Shown here piece by piece: positions 36,274-50,577 of a stretch of DNA of 64,000 nt. The stretch spans positions 89,439,138-89,503,137 of the forward strand of contig OZ022503.1 in NCBI GenBank assembly GCA_963989385.1, given 5' to 3'. The DNA comes from Ctena decussata (taxonomy: Eukaryota; Mollusca; Bivalvia; Lucinida; Lucinidae). The first letter of the stretch is position 1. Each line of letters begins with the position of its first letter. The position numbers and the translations under genes were made by a program. The notes below the pieces were generated by a model. That model was not told where the DNA came from, ran no database searches, and saw only the letters and a program-made list of their open reading frames with translations.

Positions 36274-39200
36274 TTTTTGTAAACAAAAGTTTGTGCGACT
36301 TTAGCTCCCAAACGGAATAAAAGCTAAAGCTGAAATAGCCTTCATTCTATTTCACTTATTTGTGTCTACACATGTATATGTTTTGCAGAGACTCAAAGCT
36401 CTTGAGAATGGAGAAAATGAGGTGTCAATTTTGCATTGGACCCTATGGGAAAATGCATTAAACGCCTACTGCTCCGACGTTCAGCGACCGATAACATCCA
36501 TCTTTACACTGTAAACGGTAATTACATAGGTACATGCCTGGGGCAAATAACAGCGCAAATAATTGTCCATGTGCAGAGTAATAAAGGAGCAAACTTTTAT
36601 GTATGGGCTGCAGTGGAAGTTATTCTTAAAAGGTGACTTTCACGAATCGTTCTGAAACTGTGCTAAAATTACAGATAATTCCCATATATTTCTTGGGAAA
36701 AAATCCCAGAAATTCTCCTTTCTCCGTTGTCGAGATATTCGAGGGCAAAGTCGTGCAGTTTACGACTTCCAGGGGCTATAACTCGAAAACTAAAGAACGA
36801 GAATTTTTGGCACATATGGTCAATTGAATGTTTATCCCAACCCTCTCATTTGGCACTAGTTTCAGCCCGAATTGTGCAAGTCACCTAAGGTCACGAATCG
36901 TCCCGAACGTGTAGCCCAAATTGTGAAAATTTCAAACCGCTACTGCTTGCTTCTATGAGTAGGTAGCCATCTGAAACTTGGCATGTATAAAGGCCATTAA
37001 TATGTCTACATGCATGCACAATCTTATGTCAACTGATTGCATAACTTGCGAACTATAGGCCATCGAAATTTTTGTAAACAAAAGTTTGTGCGACTTTAGC
37101 TCCCAAACGGAATAAAAGCTAAAGCTGAAATAGCCTTCATTTTATTTCACATATTTGTGTCTACACATGTATATGTTTTGCAGAGACTCAAAGCTCTTGA
37201 GAATGGAGAAAATGAGGTGTCAATTTTGCATTGGACCCTATGGGAAAATGCATTAAACGCCTACTGCTCCGACGGTCAGCGACCGATAACATCCATCTTT
37301 ACACTGTAAACGGTAATTACATAGGTACATGCCTGGGGCAAATAACAGCGCAAATAATTGTCCATGTGCAGAGTAATAAAGGAGCAGACTTTTATGTATG
37401 GGCTGCAGTGGAAGTTATTCTTAAAAGGTGACTTTCACGAATCGTTCTGAAACTATGCTAAAATTACAGATAATTCCCATATATTTCTTGGGAAAAATCC
37501 CAGAAATTCTCCTTTCTCCGTTGTCGAGATATTCGAGGGCAAAGTCGTGCAGTTTACGACTTCCAGGGGCTATAACTCGAAAACTAAAGATCGAGAATTT
37601 TTGGCACATATGGTCAATTGAATGTTTATCCCAACCCTCTCATTTGGCACTAGTTTCAGCCCGAATTGTGCAAGTCACCTAAGGTCACGAATCGTCCCGA
37701 ACGTGTAGCCCAAATTGTGAAAATTTCAAACCGCTACTGCTTGCTTCTATGAGTAGGTAGCCATCAGAAACTTGGCATGTATAAAGGCCATCAACATGTT
37801 TACATGCATGCACAATCTTATGTCAACTGATTGCATAACTTGCGAACTATAGGCCATCGAAATTTTTGTAAACAAAAGTTTGTGCGACTTTAGCTCCCAA
37901 ACGGAATAAAAGCTAAAGCTGAAATAGCCTTCATTCTATTTCACTTATTTGTGTCTATACATGTATATGTTTTGCACAGACTCAAAGCTCTTGAGAATGG
38001 AGAAAATGAGGTGTCAATTTTGCATTGGACCCTATGGGAAAATGCATTAAACGCCTACTGCTCCGACGTTCAGCGACCGATAACATCCATCTTTACACTG
38101 TAAACGGTAATTACATAGGTACATGCCTGGGACAAATAACAGCGCAAATAATTGTCCATGTGCAGAGTAATAAAGGAGCAAACTATTATGTATGGGCTGC
38201 AGTGGAAGTTATTCTTAAAAGGTGACTTTCACGAATCGTTCTGAAACTGTGCTAAAATTACAGATAATTCCCATATATTTCTTGGGAAAAAATCCCAGAA
38301 ATTCTCCTTTCTCCGTTGTCGAGATATTCGAGGGCAAAGTCGTGCAGTTTACGACTTCCAGGGGCTATAACTCGAAAACTAAAGAACGAGAATTTTTGGC
38401 ACATATGGTCAATTGAATGTTTATCCCAACCCTCTCATTTGGCACTAGTTTCAGCCCGAATTGTGCAAGTCACCTTAGGTCACGAATCGTCCCGAACGTG
38501 TAGCCCAAATTGTGAAAATTTCAAACCGCTACTGCTTGCTTGTATGAGTAGGTAGCCATCTGAAACTTGGCATGTATAAAGGCCATTAACATGTCTACAT
38601 GCATGCACAATCTTATGTCAACTGATTGCATAACTTGCGAACTATAGGCCATCGAAATTTTTGTAAACAAAAGTTTGTGCGACTTTAGCTCCCAAACGGA
38701 ATAAAAGCTAAAGCTGAAATAGCCTTCATTCTATTTCACTTATTTGTGTCTACACATGTATATGTTTTGCAGAGACTCAAAGCTCTTGAGAATGGAGAAA
38801 ATGAGGTGTCAATTTTGCATTGGACCCTATGGGAAAATGCATTAAACGCCTACTGCTCCGACGTTCAGCGACCGATAACATCCATCTTTACACTGTAAAC
38901 GGTAATTACATAGGTACATGCCTGGGGCAAATAACAGCGCAAATAATTGTCCATGTGCAGAGTAATAAAGGAGCAAACTTTTATGTATGGGCTGCAGTGG
39001 AAGTTATTCTTAAAAGGTGACTTTCACGAATCGTTCTGAAACTGTGCTAAAATTACAGATAATTCCCATATATTTCTTGGGAAAAATCCCAGAATTCTCC
39101 TTTCTCCGTTGTCGAGATATTCGAGGGCAAAGTCGTGCAGTTTACGACTTCCAGGGGCTATAACTCGAAAACTAAAGATCGAGAATTTTTGGCACATATG

Positions 39201-39450
39201 GTCAATTGAATGTTTATCCCAACCCTCTCATTTGGCACTAGTTTCAGCCCGAATTGTGCAAGTCACCTAAGGTCACGAATCTTCCCGAACGTGTAGCTCA
39301 AATTGTGAAAATTTCAAACCGCTACTGCTTGCTTCTATGAGTAGGTAGCCATCTGAAACTTGGCATGTATAAAGGCCATTAACATGTCTACATGCTTGCA
39401 CAATCTTATGTCAACTGATTGCATAACTTGCGAACTATAGGCCATCGAAA
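36274..39450 (+). repeat. Four-unit HOR with A-tract deletions, copy 1 (units 46-49)
   Basis: The block is 3177 bp long, three short of 4 x 795. Unit 46 (36274) has TTAATATGTC. Unit 47 (37069) has GGAGCAGAC, GGGAAAAATCCC (one A lost), CCATCAGAAAC and ATCAACATGTTTAC. Unit 48 (37863) has GCAAACTATTATG and CACCTTAGG. Unit 49 (38658) has the same A loss plus CAGAATTCTCC, for two bases lost. All four mark sets recur in order at 39451-42627. Confidence 0.9.
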
Positions 39451-42400
39451 TTTTTGTAAACAAAAGTTTGTGCGACTTTAGCTCCCAAACGGAATAAGCG
39501 CTAAAGCTGAAATAGCCTTCATTCTATTTCACTTATTTGTGTCTACACATGTATATGTTTTGCAGAGACTCAAAGCTCTTGAGAATGGAGAAAATGAGGT
39601 GTCAATTTTGCATTGGACCCTATGGGAAAATGCATTAAACGCCTACTGCTCCGACGTTCAGCGACCGATAACATCCATCTTTACACTGTAAACGGTAATT
39701 ACATAGGTACATGCCTGGGGCAAATAACAGCGCAAATAATTGTCCATGTGCAGAGTAATAAAGGAGCAAACTTTTATGTATGGGCTGCAGAAGAAGTTAT
39801 TCTTAAAAGGTGACTTTCACGAATCGTTCTGAAACTGTGCTAAAATTACAGATAATTCCCATATATTTCTTGGGAAAAAATCCCAGAAATTCTCCTTTCT
39901 CCGTTGTCGAGATATTCGAGGGCAAAGTCGTGCAGTTTACGACTTCCAGGGGCTATAACTCGAAAACTAAAGAACGAGAATTTTTGGCACATATGGTCAA
40001 TTGAATGTTTATCCCAACCCTCTCATTTGGCACTAGTTTCAGCCCGAATTGTGCAAGTCACCTATAGTCACGAATCGTCCCGAACGTGTAGCCCAAATTG
40101 TGAAAATTTCAAACCGCTACTGCTTGCTTCTATGAGTAGGTAGCCATCTGAAACTTGGCATGTATAAAGGCCATTAATATGTCTACATGCATGCACAATC
40201 TTATGTCAACTGATTGCATAACTTGCGAACTATAGGCCATCGAAATTTTTGTAAACAAAAGTTTGTGCGACTTTAGCTCCCAAACGGAATAAAAGCTAAA
40301 GCTGAAATAGCCTTCATTCTATTTCACTTATTTGTGTCTACACATGTATATGTTTTGCAGAGACTCAAAGCTCTTGAGAATGGAGAAAATGAGGTGTCAA
40401 TTTTGCATTGGACCCTATGGGAAAATGCATTAAACGCCTACTGCTCCGACGTTCAGCGACCGATAACATCCATCTTTACACTGTAAACGGTAATTACATA
40501 GGTACATGCCTGGGGCAAATAACAGCGCAAATAATTGTCCATGTGCAGAGTAATAAAGGAGCAGACTTTTATGTATGGGCTGCAGTGGAAGTTATTCTTA
40601 AAAGGTGACTTTCACGAATCGTTCTGAAACTGTGCTAAAATTACAGATAATTCCCATATATTTCTTGGGAAAAATCCCAGAAATTCTCCTTTCTCCGTTG
40701 TCGAGATATTCGAGGGCAAAGTCGTGCAGTTTACGACTTCCAGGGGCTATAACTCGAAAACTAAAGAACGAGAATTTTTGGCACATATGGTCAATTGAAT
40801 GTTTATCCCAACCCTCTCATTTGGCACTAGTTTCAGCCCGAATTGTGCAAGTCACCTAAGGTCACGAATCGTCCCGAACGTGTAGCCCAAATTGTGAAAA
40901 TTTCAAACCGCTACTGCTTGCTTTTATGAGCAGATAGCCATCAGAAACTTGGCATGTATAAAGGCCATCAACATGTTTACATGCATGCACAATCTTATGT
41001 CAACTGATTGCATAACTTGCGAACTATAGGCCATCGAAATTTTTGTAAACAAAAGTTTGTGCGACTTTAGCTCCCAAACGGAATAAAAGCTAAAGCTGAA
41101 ATAGCCTTCATTCTATTTCACTTATTTGTGTCTACACATGTATATGTTTTGCAGAGACTCAAAGCTCTTGAGAATGGAGAAAATGAGGTGTCAATTTTGC
41201 ATTGGACCCTATGGGAAAATGCATTAAACGCCTACTGCTCCGACGTTCAGCGACCGATAACATCCATCTTTACACTGTAAACGGTAATTACATAGGTACA
41301 TGCCTGGGGCAAATAACAGCGCAAATAATTGTCCATGTGCAGAGTAATAAAGGAGCAAACTATTATGTATGGGCTGCAGTGGAAGTTATTCTTAAAAGGT
41401 GACTTTCACGAATCGTTCTGAAACTGTGCTAAAATTACAGATAATTTCCATATATTTCTTGGGAAAAAATCCCAGAAATTCTCCTTTCTCCGTTGTCGAG
41501 ATATTCGAGGGCAAAGTCGTGCAGTTTACGACTTCCAGGGGCTATAACTCGAAAACTAAAGAACGAGAATTTTTGGCACATATGGTCAATTGAATGTTTA
41601 TCCCAACCCTCTCATTTGGCACTAGTTTCAGCCCGAATTGTGCAAGTCACCTTAGGTCACGAATCGTCCCGAACGTGTAGCCCAAATTGTGAAAATTTCA
41701 AACCGCTACTGCTTGCTTGTATGAGTAGGTAGCCATCTGAAACTTGGCATGTATAAAGGCCATTAACATGTCTACATGCATGCACAATCTTATGTCAACT
41801 GATTGCATAACTTGCGAACTATAGGCCATCGAAATTTTTGTAAACAAAAGTTTGTGCGACTTTAGCTCCCAAACGGAATAAAAGCTAAAGCTGAAATAGC
41901 CTTCATTCTATTTCACTTATTTGTGTCTACACATGTATATGTTTTGCAGAGACTCAAAGCTCTTGAGAATGGAGAAAATGAGGTGTCAATTTTGCATTGG
42001 ACCCTATGGGAAAATGCATTAAACGCCTACTGCTCCGAAGTTCAGCGACCGATAACATGCATCTTTACACTGTAAACGGTAATTACATAGGTACATGCCT
42101 GGGGCAAATAACAGCCCAAATAATTGTCCATGTGCAGAGTAATAAAGGAGCAAACTTTTATGTATGGGCTGCAGTGGAAGTTATTCTTAAAATGTGACTT
42201 TCACGAATCGTTCTGAAACTGTGCTAAAATTACAGATAATTCCCATATATTTCTTGGGAAAAATCCCAGAATTCTCCTTTCTCCGTTGTCGAGATATTCG
42301 AGGGCAAAGTCGTGCAGTTTACGATTTCCAGGGGCTATAACTCGAAAACTAAAGAACGAGAATTTTTGGCACATATGGTCAATTGAATGTTTATCCCAAC

Positions 42401-42627
42401 CCTCTCATTTGGCACTAGTTTCAGCCCGAATTGTGCAAGTCACCTAAGGTCACGAATCGTCCCGAACGTGTAGCCCAAATTGTGAAAATTTCAAACCGCT
42501 ACTGCTTGCTTCTATGAGTAGGTAGCCATCTGAAACTTGGCATGTATAAAGGCCATTAACATGTCTACATGCATGCACAATCTTATGTCAACTGATTGCA
42601 TAACTTGCGAACTATAGGCCATCGAAA
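39451..42627 (+). repeat. Four-unit HOR with A-tract deletions, copy 2 (units 50-53)
   Basis: The block is again 3177 bp long with the same internal lengths: 795, 794, 795 and 793. Unit 50 (39451) keeps TTAATATGTC but has private GGAATAAGCGC, TGCAGAAGAAG and CCTATAGTC. Unit 51 (40246) keeps GGAGCAGAC and ATCAACATGTTTAC and has GCTTTTATGAGCAGATAG. Unit 52 (41040) keeps GCAAACTATTATG. Unit 53 (41835) keeps the two-base loss and adds AAAATGTGAC, ACATGCATC and ACGATTTCC. Confidence 0.9.
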
Positions 42628-45012
42628 TTTTTGTCAACGAAAGTTTGTGCGACTTTAGCTCCCAAACGGAATAAAAGCTAAAGCTGAAATAGCCTTCATT
42701 CTATTTCACTTATTTGTGTCTACACATGTATATGTTTTGCAGAGACTCAAAGCTCTTGAGAATGGAGAAAATGAGGTGTCAATTTTGCATTGGACCCTAT
42801 GGGAAAATGCATTAAACGCCTACTGCTCCGACGTTCAGCGACCGATAACATCCATCTTTACACTGTAAACGGTAATTACATAGGTACATGCCTGGGGCAA
42901 ATAACAGCGCAAATAATTGTCCATGTGCAGAGTAATAAAGGAGCAAACTTTTATGTATGGGCTGCAGTGGAAGTTATTCTTAAAAGGTGACTTTCACGAA
43001 TCGTTCTGAAACTGTGCTAAAATTACAGATAATTCCCATATATTTCTTGGGAAAAAATCCCAGAAATTCTCCTTTCTCCGTTGTCGAGATATTCGAGGGC
43101 AAAGTCGTGCAGTTTACGACTTCCAGGGGCTATAACTCGAAAACTAAAGAACGAGAATTTTTGGCACATATGGTCAATTGAATGTTTATCCCAACCCTCT
43201 CATTTGGCACTAGTTTCAGCCCGAATTGTGCAAGTCACCTAAGGTCACGAATCGTCCCGAACGTGTAGCCCAAATTGTGAAAATTTCAAACCGCTACTGC
43301 TTGCTTGTATGAGTAGGTAGCCATCTGAAACTTGGCATGTATAAAGGCCATTAACATGTCTACATGCATGCACAATCTCATGTCAACTGATTGCATAACT
43401 TGCGAACTATAGGCCATCGAAATTTTTGTAAACAAAAGTTTGTGCGACTTTAGCTCCCAAACGGAATAAAAGCTAAAGCTGAAATAGCCTTCATTCTATT
43501 TCACTTATTTGTGTTTACACATGTATATGTTTTGCAGAGACTCAAAGCTCTTGAGAATGGAGAAAATGAGGTGTCAATTTTGCATTGGACCCTATGGGAA
43601 AATGCATTAAACGCCTACTGCTCCGACGTTCAGCGACCGATAACATCCATCTTTACACTGTAAACGGTAATTACATAGGTACATGCCTGGGGCAAATAAC
43701 AGCGCAAATAATTGTCCATGTGCAGAGTAATAAAGGAGCAAACTTTTATGTATGGGCTGCAGTGGAAGTTATTCTTAAAAGGTGACTTTCACGAATCGTT
43801 CTGAAACTGTGCTAAAATTACAGATAATTCCCATATATTTCTTGGGAAAAAATCCCAGAAATTCTCCTTTCTCCGTTGTCGAGATATTCGAGGGCAAAGT
43901 CGTGCAGTTTACGATTTCCAGGGGCTATAACTCGAAAACTAAAGAACGAGAATTTTTGGCACATATGGTCAATTGAATGTTTATCCCAACCCTCTCATTT
44001 GGCACTAGTTTCAGCCCGAATTGTGCAAGTCACCTAAGGTCACGAATCGTCCCGAACGTGTAGCCCAAATTGTGAAAATTTCAAACCGCTACTGCTTGCT
44101 TGTATGAGTAGGTAGCCATCTGAAACTTGGCATGTATAAAGGCCATTAACATGTCTACATGCATGCACAATCTTATGTCAACTGATTGCATAACTTGCGA
44201 ACTATAGGCCATCGAAATTTTTGTAAACAAAAGTTTGTGCGACTTTAGCTCCCAAACGGAATAAAAGCTAAAGCTGAAATAGCCTTCATTCTATTTCACT
44301 TATTTGTGTCTACACATGTATATTTTTTGCAGAGACTCAAAGCTCTTGAGAATGGAGAAAATGAGGTGTCAATTTTGCATTGGACCCTATGGGAAAATGC
44401 ATTAAACGCCTACTGCTCCGACGTTCAGCGACCGATAACATCCATCTTTACACTGTAAACGGTAATTACATAGGTACATGCCTGGGGCAAATAACAGCGC
44501 AAATAATTGTCCATGAGCAGAGTAATAAAGGAGCAAACTTTTATGTATGGGCTGCAGTGGAAGTTATTCTTAAAAGGTGACTTTCACGAATCGTTCTGAA
44601 ACTGTGCTAAAATTACAGATAATTCCCATATATTTCTTGGGAAAAAATCCCAGAAATTCTCCTTTCTCCGTTGTCGAGATATTCGAGGGCAAAGTCGTGC
44701 AGTTTACGACTTCCAGGGGCTATAACTCGAAAACTAAAGAAGGAGAATTTTTGGCACATATGGTCAATTGAATGTTTATCCCAACCCTCTCATTTGGCAC
44801 TAGTTTCAGCCCGAATTGTGCAAGTCACCTATAGTCACGAATCGTCCCGAACGTGTAGCCCAAATTGTGAAAATTTCAAACCGCTACTGCTTGCTTGTAT
44901 GAGTAGGTAGCCATCTGAAACTTGGCATGTATAAAGGCCATTAACATGTCTACATGCATGCACAATCTTATGTCAACTGATTGCATAACTTGCGAACTAT
45001 AGGCCATCGAAA
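42628..45012 (+). repeat. Satellite units 54-56, lead-in to the ABCD domain
   Basis: Unit 54 (42628) is near consensus with TTGTCAACGAAAG. Unit 55 (43423) has ACGATTTCC, a mark of type A units further right. Unit 56 (44218) has AAGAAGGAG and CCTATAGTC, marks of type C. These look like early relatives of the A and C monomers but lack the rest of their marks. Confidence 0.8.
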
Positions 45013-48000
45013 TTTTTGTAAACAAAAGTTTGTGCGACTTTAGCTCCCAAACGGAATAAAAGCTAAAGCTGAAATAGCCTTCATTCTATTTCACTTATTT
45101 GTGTCTACACATGTATATGTTTTGCAGAGACTCAAAGCCCTTGAGAATGGAGAAAATGAGGTGTCAATTTTGCATTGGATCCTATGGGAAAATGCATTAA
45201 ACGCCTACTGCTCCGACGTTCAGCGACCGATAACATCCATCTTTACACTGTAAACGGTAATTACATAGGTACATGCCTGGGGCAAATAACAGCGCAAATA
45301 ATTGTCCATGTGCAGAGTAATAAAGGAGCAAACTTTTATGTATGGGCTGCAGTGGAAGTTATTCTTAAAAGGTGACTTTCACGAATCGTTCTGAAACTGT
45401 GCTAAAATTACAGATAATTCCCATATATTTCTTGGGAAAAAATCCCAGAAATTCTCCTTTCTCCGTTGTCGAGATATTCGAGGGCAAAGTCGTGCAGTTT
45501 ACGATTTCCAGGGGCTATAACTCGAAAACTAAAGAACGAGAATTTTTGGCACATATGGTCAATTGAATGTTTATCCCAACCCTCTCATTTGGCACTAGTT
45601 TCAGCCCGAATTGTGCAAGTCACCTAAGGTCACGAATCGTCCCGAACGTGTAGCCCAAATTGTGAAAATTTCAAACCGCTACTGCTTGCTTCTATGAGTA
45701 GGTAGCCATCTGAAACTTGGCATGTATGAAGGCCATTAACATGTCTACATGCATGCACAATCTTATGTCAACTGATTGCATAACTTGCGAACTATAGGCC
45801 ATCGAAATTTTTGTAAACAAAAGTTTGTGCGACTTTAGCTCCCAAACGGAATAAAAGCTAAAGCTGAAATAGCCTTCATTCTATTTCACTTATTTGTGTC
45901 TGCACATGTATATGTTTTGCAGAGACTCAAAGCTCTTGAGAATGGAGAAAATGAGGTGTCAATTTTGCATTGGACCCTATGGGAAAATGCATTAAACGCC
46001 TACTGCTCCGACGTTCAGCGACCGATAACATCCATCTTTACACTGTAAACGGTAATTACATAGGCACATGCCTGGGGCAAATAACAGCGCAAATAATTGT
46101 CCATGTGCAGAGTAATAAAGGAGCAAACTTTTATGTATGGGCTGCAGTGGAAGTTATTCTTAAAAGGTGACTTTCACGAATCGTTCTGAAACTGTGCTAA
46201 AATTACAGATAATTCCCATATATTTCTTGGGAAAAAATCCCAGAAATTCTCCTTTCTCCGTTGTCGAGATATTCGAGGGCAAAGTCGTGCAGTTTTCGAC
46301 TTCCAGGGGCTATAACTCGAAAACTAAAGAACGAGAATTTTTGGCACCTATGGTCAATTGAATGTTTATCCCAACCCTTTCATTTGGCACTAGTTTCAGC
46401 CCGAATTGTGCAAGTCACCTTAGGTCACGAATCGTCCCGAACGTGTAGCCCAAATTGTGAAAATTTCAAACCGCTACTGCTTGCTTGTATGAGTAGGTAG
46501 CCATCTGAAACTTGGCATGTATAAAGGCCATTAACATGTCTACATCCATGCACAATCTTATGTCAACTGATTGCATAACTTGCGAACTATAGGCCATCGA
46601 AATTTTTGTAAATAAAAGTTTGTGCGACTTTAGCTCCCAAACGGAATAAAAGCTAAAGCTGAAATAGCCTTCATTCTATTTCACTTATTTGTGTCTACAC
46701 ATGTATATGTTTTGCAGAGACTCAAAGCTCTTGAGAATGGAGAAAATGAGGTGTTAATTTTGCATTGGACCCTATGGGAAAATGCATTAAACGCCTACTG
46801 CTCCGACGTTCAGCGACAGATAACATCCATCTTTACACTGTAAACGGTAATTACATAGGTACATGCCTGGGGCAAATACCACCGCAAATAATTGTCCATG
46901 TGCAGAGTAATAAAGGAGCAAACTTTTATGTATGGGCTGCAGTGGAAGTTATTCTTAAAAGGTGACTTTCACGAATCGTTCTGAAACTGTGCTAAAATTA
47001 CAGATAATTCCCATATATTTCTTGGGAAAAAATCCCAGAAATTCTCCTTTCTCCGTTGTCGAGATATTCGAGGGCAAAGTCGTGCAGTTTACGACTTCCA
47101 GGGGCTATAACTCGAAAACTAAAGAAGGAGAATTTTTGGCACATATGGTCAATTGAATGTTTATCCCAACCCTCTCATTTGGCACTAGTTTCAGCTCGAA
47201 TTGTGCAAGTCACCTATAGTCACGAATCGTCCCGAACGTGTAGCCCAAATTGTGAAAATTTCAAACCGCTACTGCTTGCTTGTATGAGTAGGTAGCCATC
47301 TGAAACTTGGCATGTATAAAGGCCATTAACATGTCTACATGCTTGCACAATCTTATGTCAACTGATTGCATAACTTGCGAACTATAGGCCATCGAAATTT
47401 TTGTAAACAAAAGTTTGTGCGACTTTAGCTCCCAAACGGAATAAAAGCTAAAGCTGAAATAGCCTTCATTCTATTTCACTTATTTGTGTCTACACATGTA
47501 TATGTTTTGCAGAGACTCAAAGCTCTTGAGAATGGAGAAAATGAGGTGTCAATTTTGCATTGGACCCTATGGGAAAATGCATTAAACGCCTACTGCTCCG
47601 ACGTTCAGCGACCGATAACATCCATCTTTACACTGTAAACGGTAATTACATAGGTACATGCCTGGGGCAAATAACAGCGCAAATAATTGTCCATGTGCAG
47701 AGTAATAAAGGAGCAAACTTTTATGTATGGGCTGCAGTGGAAGTTATTCTTAAAAGGTGACTCTCACGAATCGTTCAGAAACTGTGCTAAAATTACAGAT
47801 AATTCCCATATATTTCTTGGGAAAAAATCCCAGAAATTCTCCTTTCTCCGTTGTCGAGATATTCGAGGGCAAAGTCGTGCAGTTTACGACTTCCAGGGGC
47901 TATAACTCGAAAACTAAATTACGAGAATTTTTGGCACATATGGTCAATTGAATGTTTATCCCAACCCTCTCATTTGGCACTAGTTTCAGCCCGAATTGTG

Positions 48001-48192
48001 CAAGTCACCTAAGGTCACGAATCGTCCCGAACGTGTAGCCCAAATTGTGAAAATTTCAAACCGCTACTGCTTGCTTCTATGAGTAGGTAGCCATCTGAAA
48101 CTTGGCATGTATAAAGGCCATTAACATGTCTACATGCATGCACAATCTTATGTCAACTGATTGCATAACTTGCGAACTATAGGCCATCGAAA
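45013..48192 (+). repeat. ABCD four-unit HOR, copy 1 (units 57-60)
   Basis: Type A (45013) has AAAGCCCTTG, GGATCC (a BamHI site), ACGATTTCC and TGTATGAAGG. Type B (45808) has GTCTGCAC, TAGGCACATG, AGTTTTCGAC, GGCACCTATGG, CCCTTTCA, CACCTTAGG and CATCCATGC. Type C (46603) has GTGTTAATTT, GACAGATAAC, ATACCACCGC, AAGAAGGAG, CAGCTCGAA, CCTATAGTC and CATGCTTGC. Type D (47398) has GACTCTCACG, CGTTCAGAAAC and AAATTACGAG. The order ABCD returns intact at 57733-60912. Confidence 0.9.
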
Positions 48193-50577
48193 TTTTTGTA
48201 AACAAAAGTTTGTGCGACTTTAGCTCCCAAACGGAATAAAAGCTAAAGCTGAAATAGCCTTCATTCTATTTCACTTATTTGTGTCTACACATGTATATGT
48301 TTTGCAGAGACTCAAAGCCCTTGAGAATGGAGAAAATGAGGTGTCAATTTTGCATTGGATCCTATGGGAAAATGCATTAAACGCCTACTGCTCCGACGTT
48401 CAGCGACCGATAACATCCATCTTTACACTGTAAACGGTAATTACATAGGCACATGCCTGGGGCAAATAACAGCGCAAATAATTGTCCATGTGCAGAGTAA
48501 TAAAGGAGCAAACTTTTATGTATGGGCTGCAGTGGAAGTTATTCTTAAAAGGTGACTTTCACGAATCGTTCTGAAACTGTGCTAAAATTACAGATAATTC
48601 CCATATATTTCTTGGGAAAAAATCCCAGAAATTCTCCTTTCTCCGTTGTCGAGATATTCGAGGGCAAAGTCGTGCAGTTTTCGACTTCCAGGGGCTATAA
48701 CTCGAAAACTAAAGAACGAGAATTTTTGGCACCTATGGTCAATTGAATGTTTATCCCAACCCTTTCATTTGGCACTAGTTTCAGCCCGAATTGTGCAAGT
48801 CACCTTAGGTCACGAATCGTCCCGAACGTGTAGCCCAAATTGTGAAAATTTCAAACCGCTACTGCTTGCTTGTATGAGTAGGTAGCCATCTGAAACTTGG
48901 CATGTATAAAGGCCATTAACATGTCTACATCCATGCACAATCTTATGTCAACTGATTGCATAACTTGCGAACTATAGGCCATCGAAATTTTTGTAAACAA
49001 AAGTTTGTGCGACTTTAGCTCCCAAACGGAATAAAAGCTAAAGCTGAAATAGCCTTCATTCTATTTCACTTATTTGTGTCTACACATGTATATGTTTTGC
49101 AGAGACTCAAAGCTCTTGAGAATGGAGAAAATGAGGTGTTAATTTTGCATTGGACCCTATGGGAAAATGCATTAAACGCCTACTGCTCCGACGTTCAGCG
49201 ACAGATAACATCCATCTTTACACTGTAAACGGTAATTACATAGGTACATGCCTGGGGCAAATACCACCGCAAATAATTGTCCATGTGCAGAGTAATAAAG
49301 GAGCAAACTTTTATGTATGGGCTGCAGTGGAAGTTATTCTTAAAAGGTGACTTTCACGAATCGTTCTGAAACTGTGCTAAAATTACAGATAATTCCCATA
49401 TATTTCTTGGGAAAAAATCCCAGAAATTCTCCTTTCTCCGTTGTCGAGATATTCGAGGGCAAAGTCGTGCAGTTTACGACTTCCAGGGGCTATAACTCGA
49501 AAACTAAAGAAGGAGAATTTTTGGCACATATGGTCAATTGAATGTTTATCCCAACCCTTTCATTTGGCACTAGTTTCAGCTCGAATTGTGCAAGTCACCT
49601 ATAGTCACGAATCGTCCCGAACGTGTAGCCCAAATTGTGAAAATTTCAAACCGCTACTGCTTGCTTGTATGAGTAGGTAGCCATCTGAAACTTGGCATGT
49701 ATAAAGGCCATTAACATGTCTACATGCTTGCACAATCTTATGTCAACTGATTGCATAACTTGCGAACTATAGGCCATCGAAATTTTTGTAAACAAAAGTT
49801 TGTGCGACTTTAGCTCCCAAACGGAATAAAAGCTAAAGCTGAAATAGCCTTCATTCTATTTCACTTATTTGTGTCTACACATGTATATGTTTTGCAGAGA
49901 CTCAAAGCTCTTGAGAATGGAGAAAATGAGGTGTCAATTTTGCATTGGACCCTATGGGAAAATGCATTAAACGCCTACTGCTCCGACGTTCAGCGACCGA
50001 TAACATCCATCTTTACACTGTAAACGGTAATTACATAGGTACATGCCTGGGGCAAATAACAGCGCAAATAATTGTCCATGTGCAGAGTAATAAAGGAGCA
50101 AACTTTTATGTATGGGCTGCAGTGGAAGTTATTCTTAAAAGGTGACTCTCACGAATCGTTCAGAAACTGTGCTAAAATTACAGATAATTCCCATATATTT
50201 CTTGGGAAAAAATCCCAGAAATTCTCCTTTCTCCGTTGTCGAGATATTCGAGGGCAAAGTCGTGCAGTTTACGACTTCCAGGGGCTATAACTCGAAAACT
50301 AAATTACGAGAATTTTTGGCACATATGGTCAATTGAATGTTTATCCCAACCCTCTCATTTGGCACTAGTTTCAGCCCGAATTGTGCAAGTCACCTAAGGT
50401 CACGAATCGTCCCGAACGTGTAGCCCAAATTGTGAAAATTTCAAACCGCTACTGCTTGCTTGTATGAGTAGGTAGCCATCTGAAACTTGGCATGTATAAA
50501 GGCCATTAACATGTCTACATGCATGCACAATCTTATGTCAACTGATTGCATAACTTGCGAACTATAGGCCATCGAAA
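48193..50577 (+). repeat. Three-unit HOR: A/B fusion, C, D (units 61-63)
   Basis: The first unit (48193) begins as A, with AAAGCCC at unit position 127 and GGATCC at 165-170. It ends as B, with GGCACATG at 258, TTTTCGAC, CACCTATGG, CCCTTTC, CCTTAGG and CATCCATGC. The switch lies between unit positions 168 and 258 (48360-48450). C (48988) and D (49783) follow as in the four-unit form. Exchange between adjacent A and B monomers would turn ABCD into this 2385-bp block. Confidence 0.87.
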
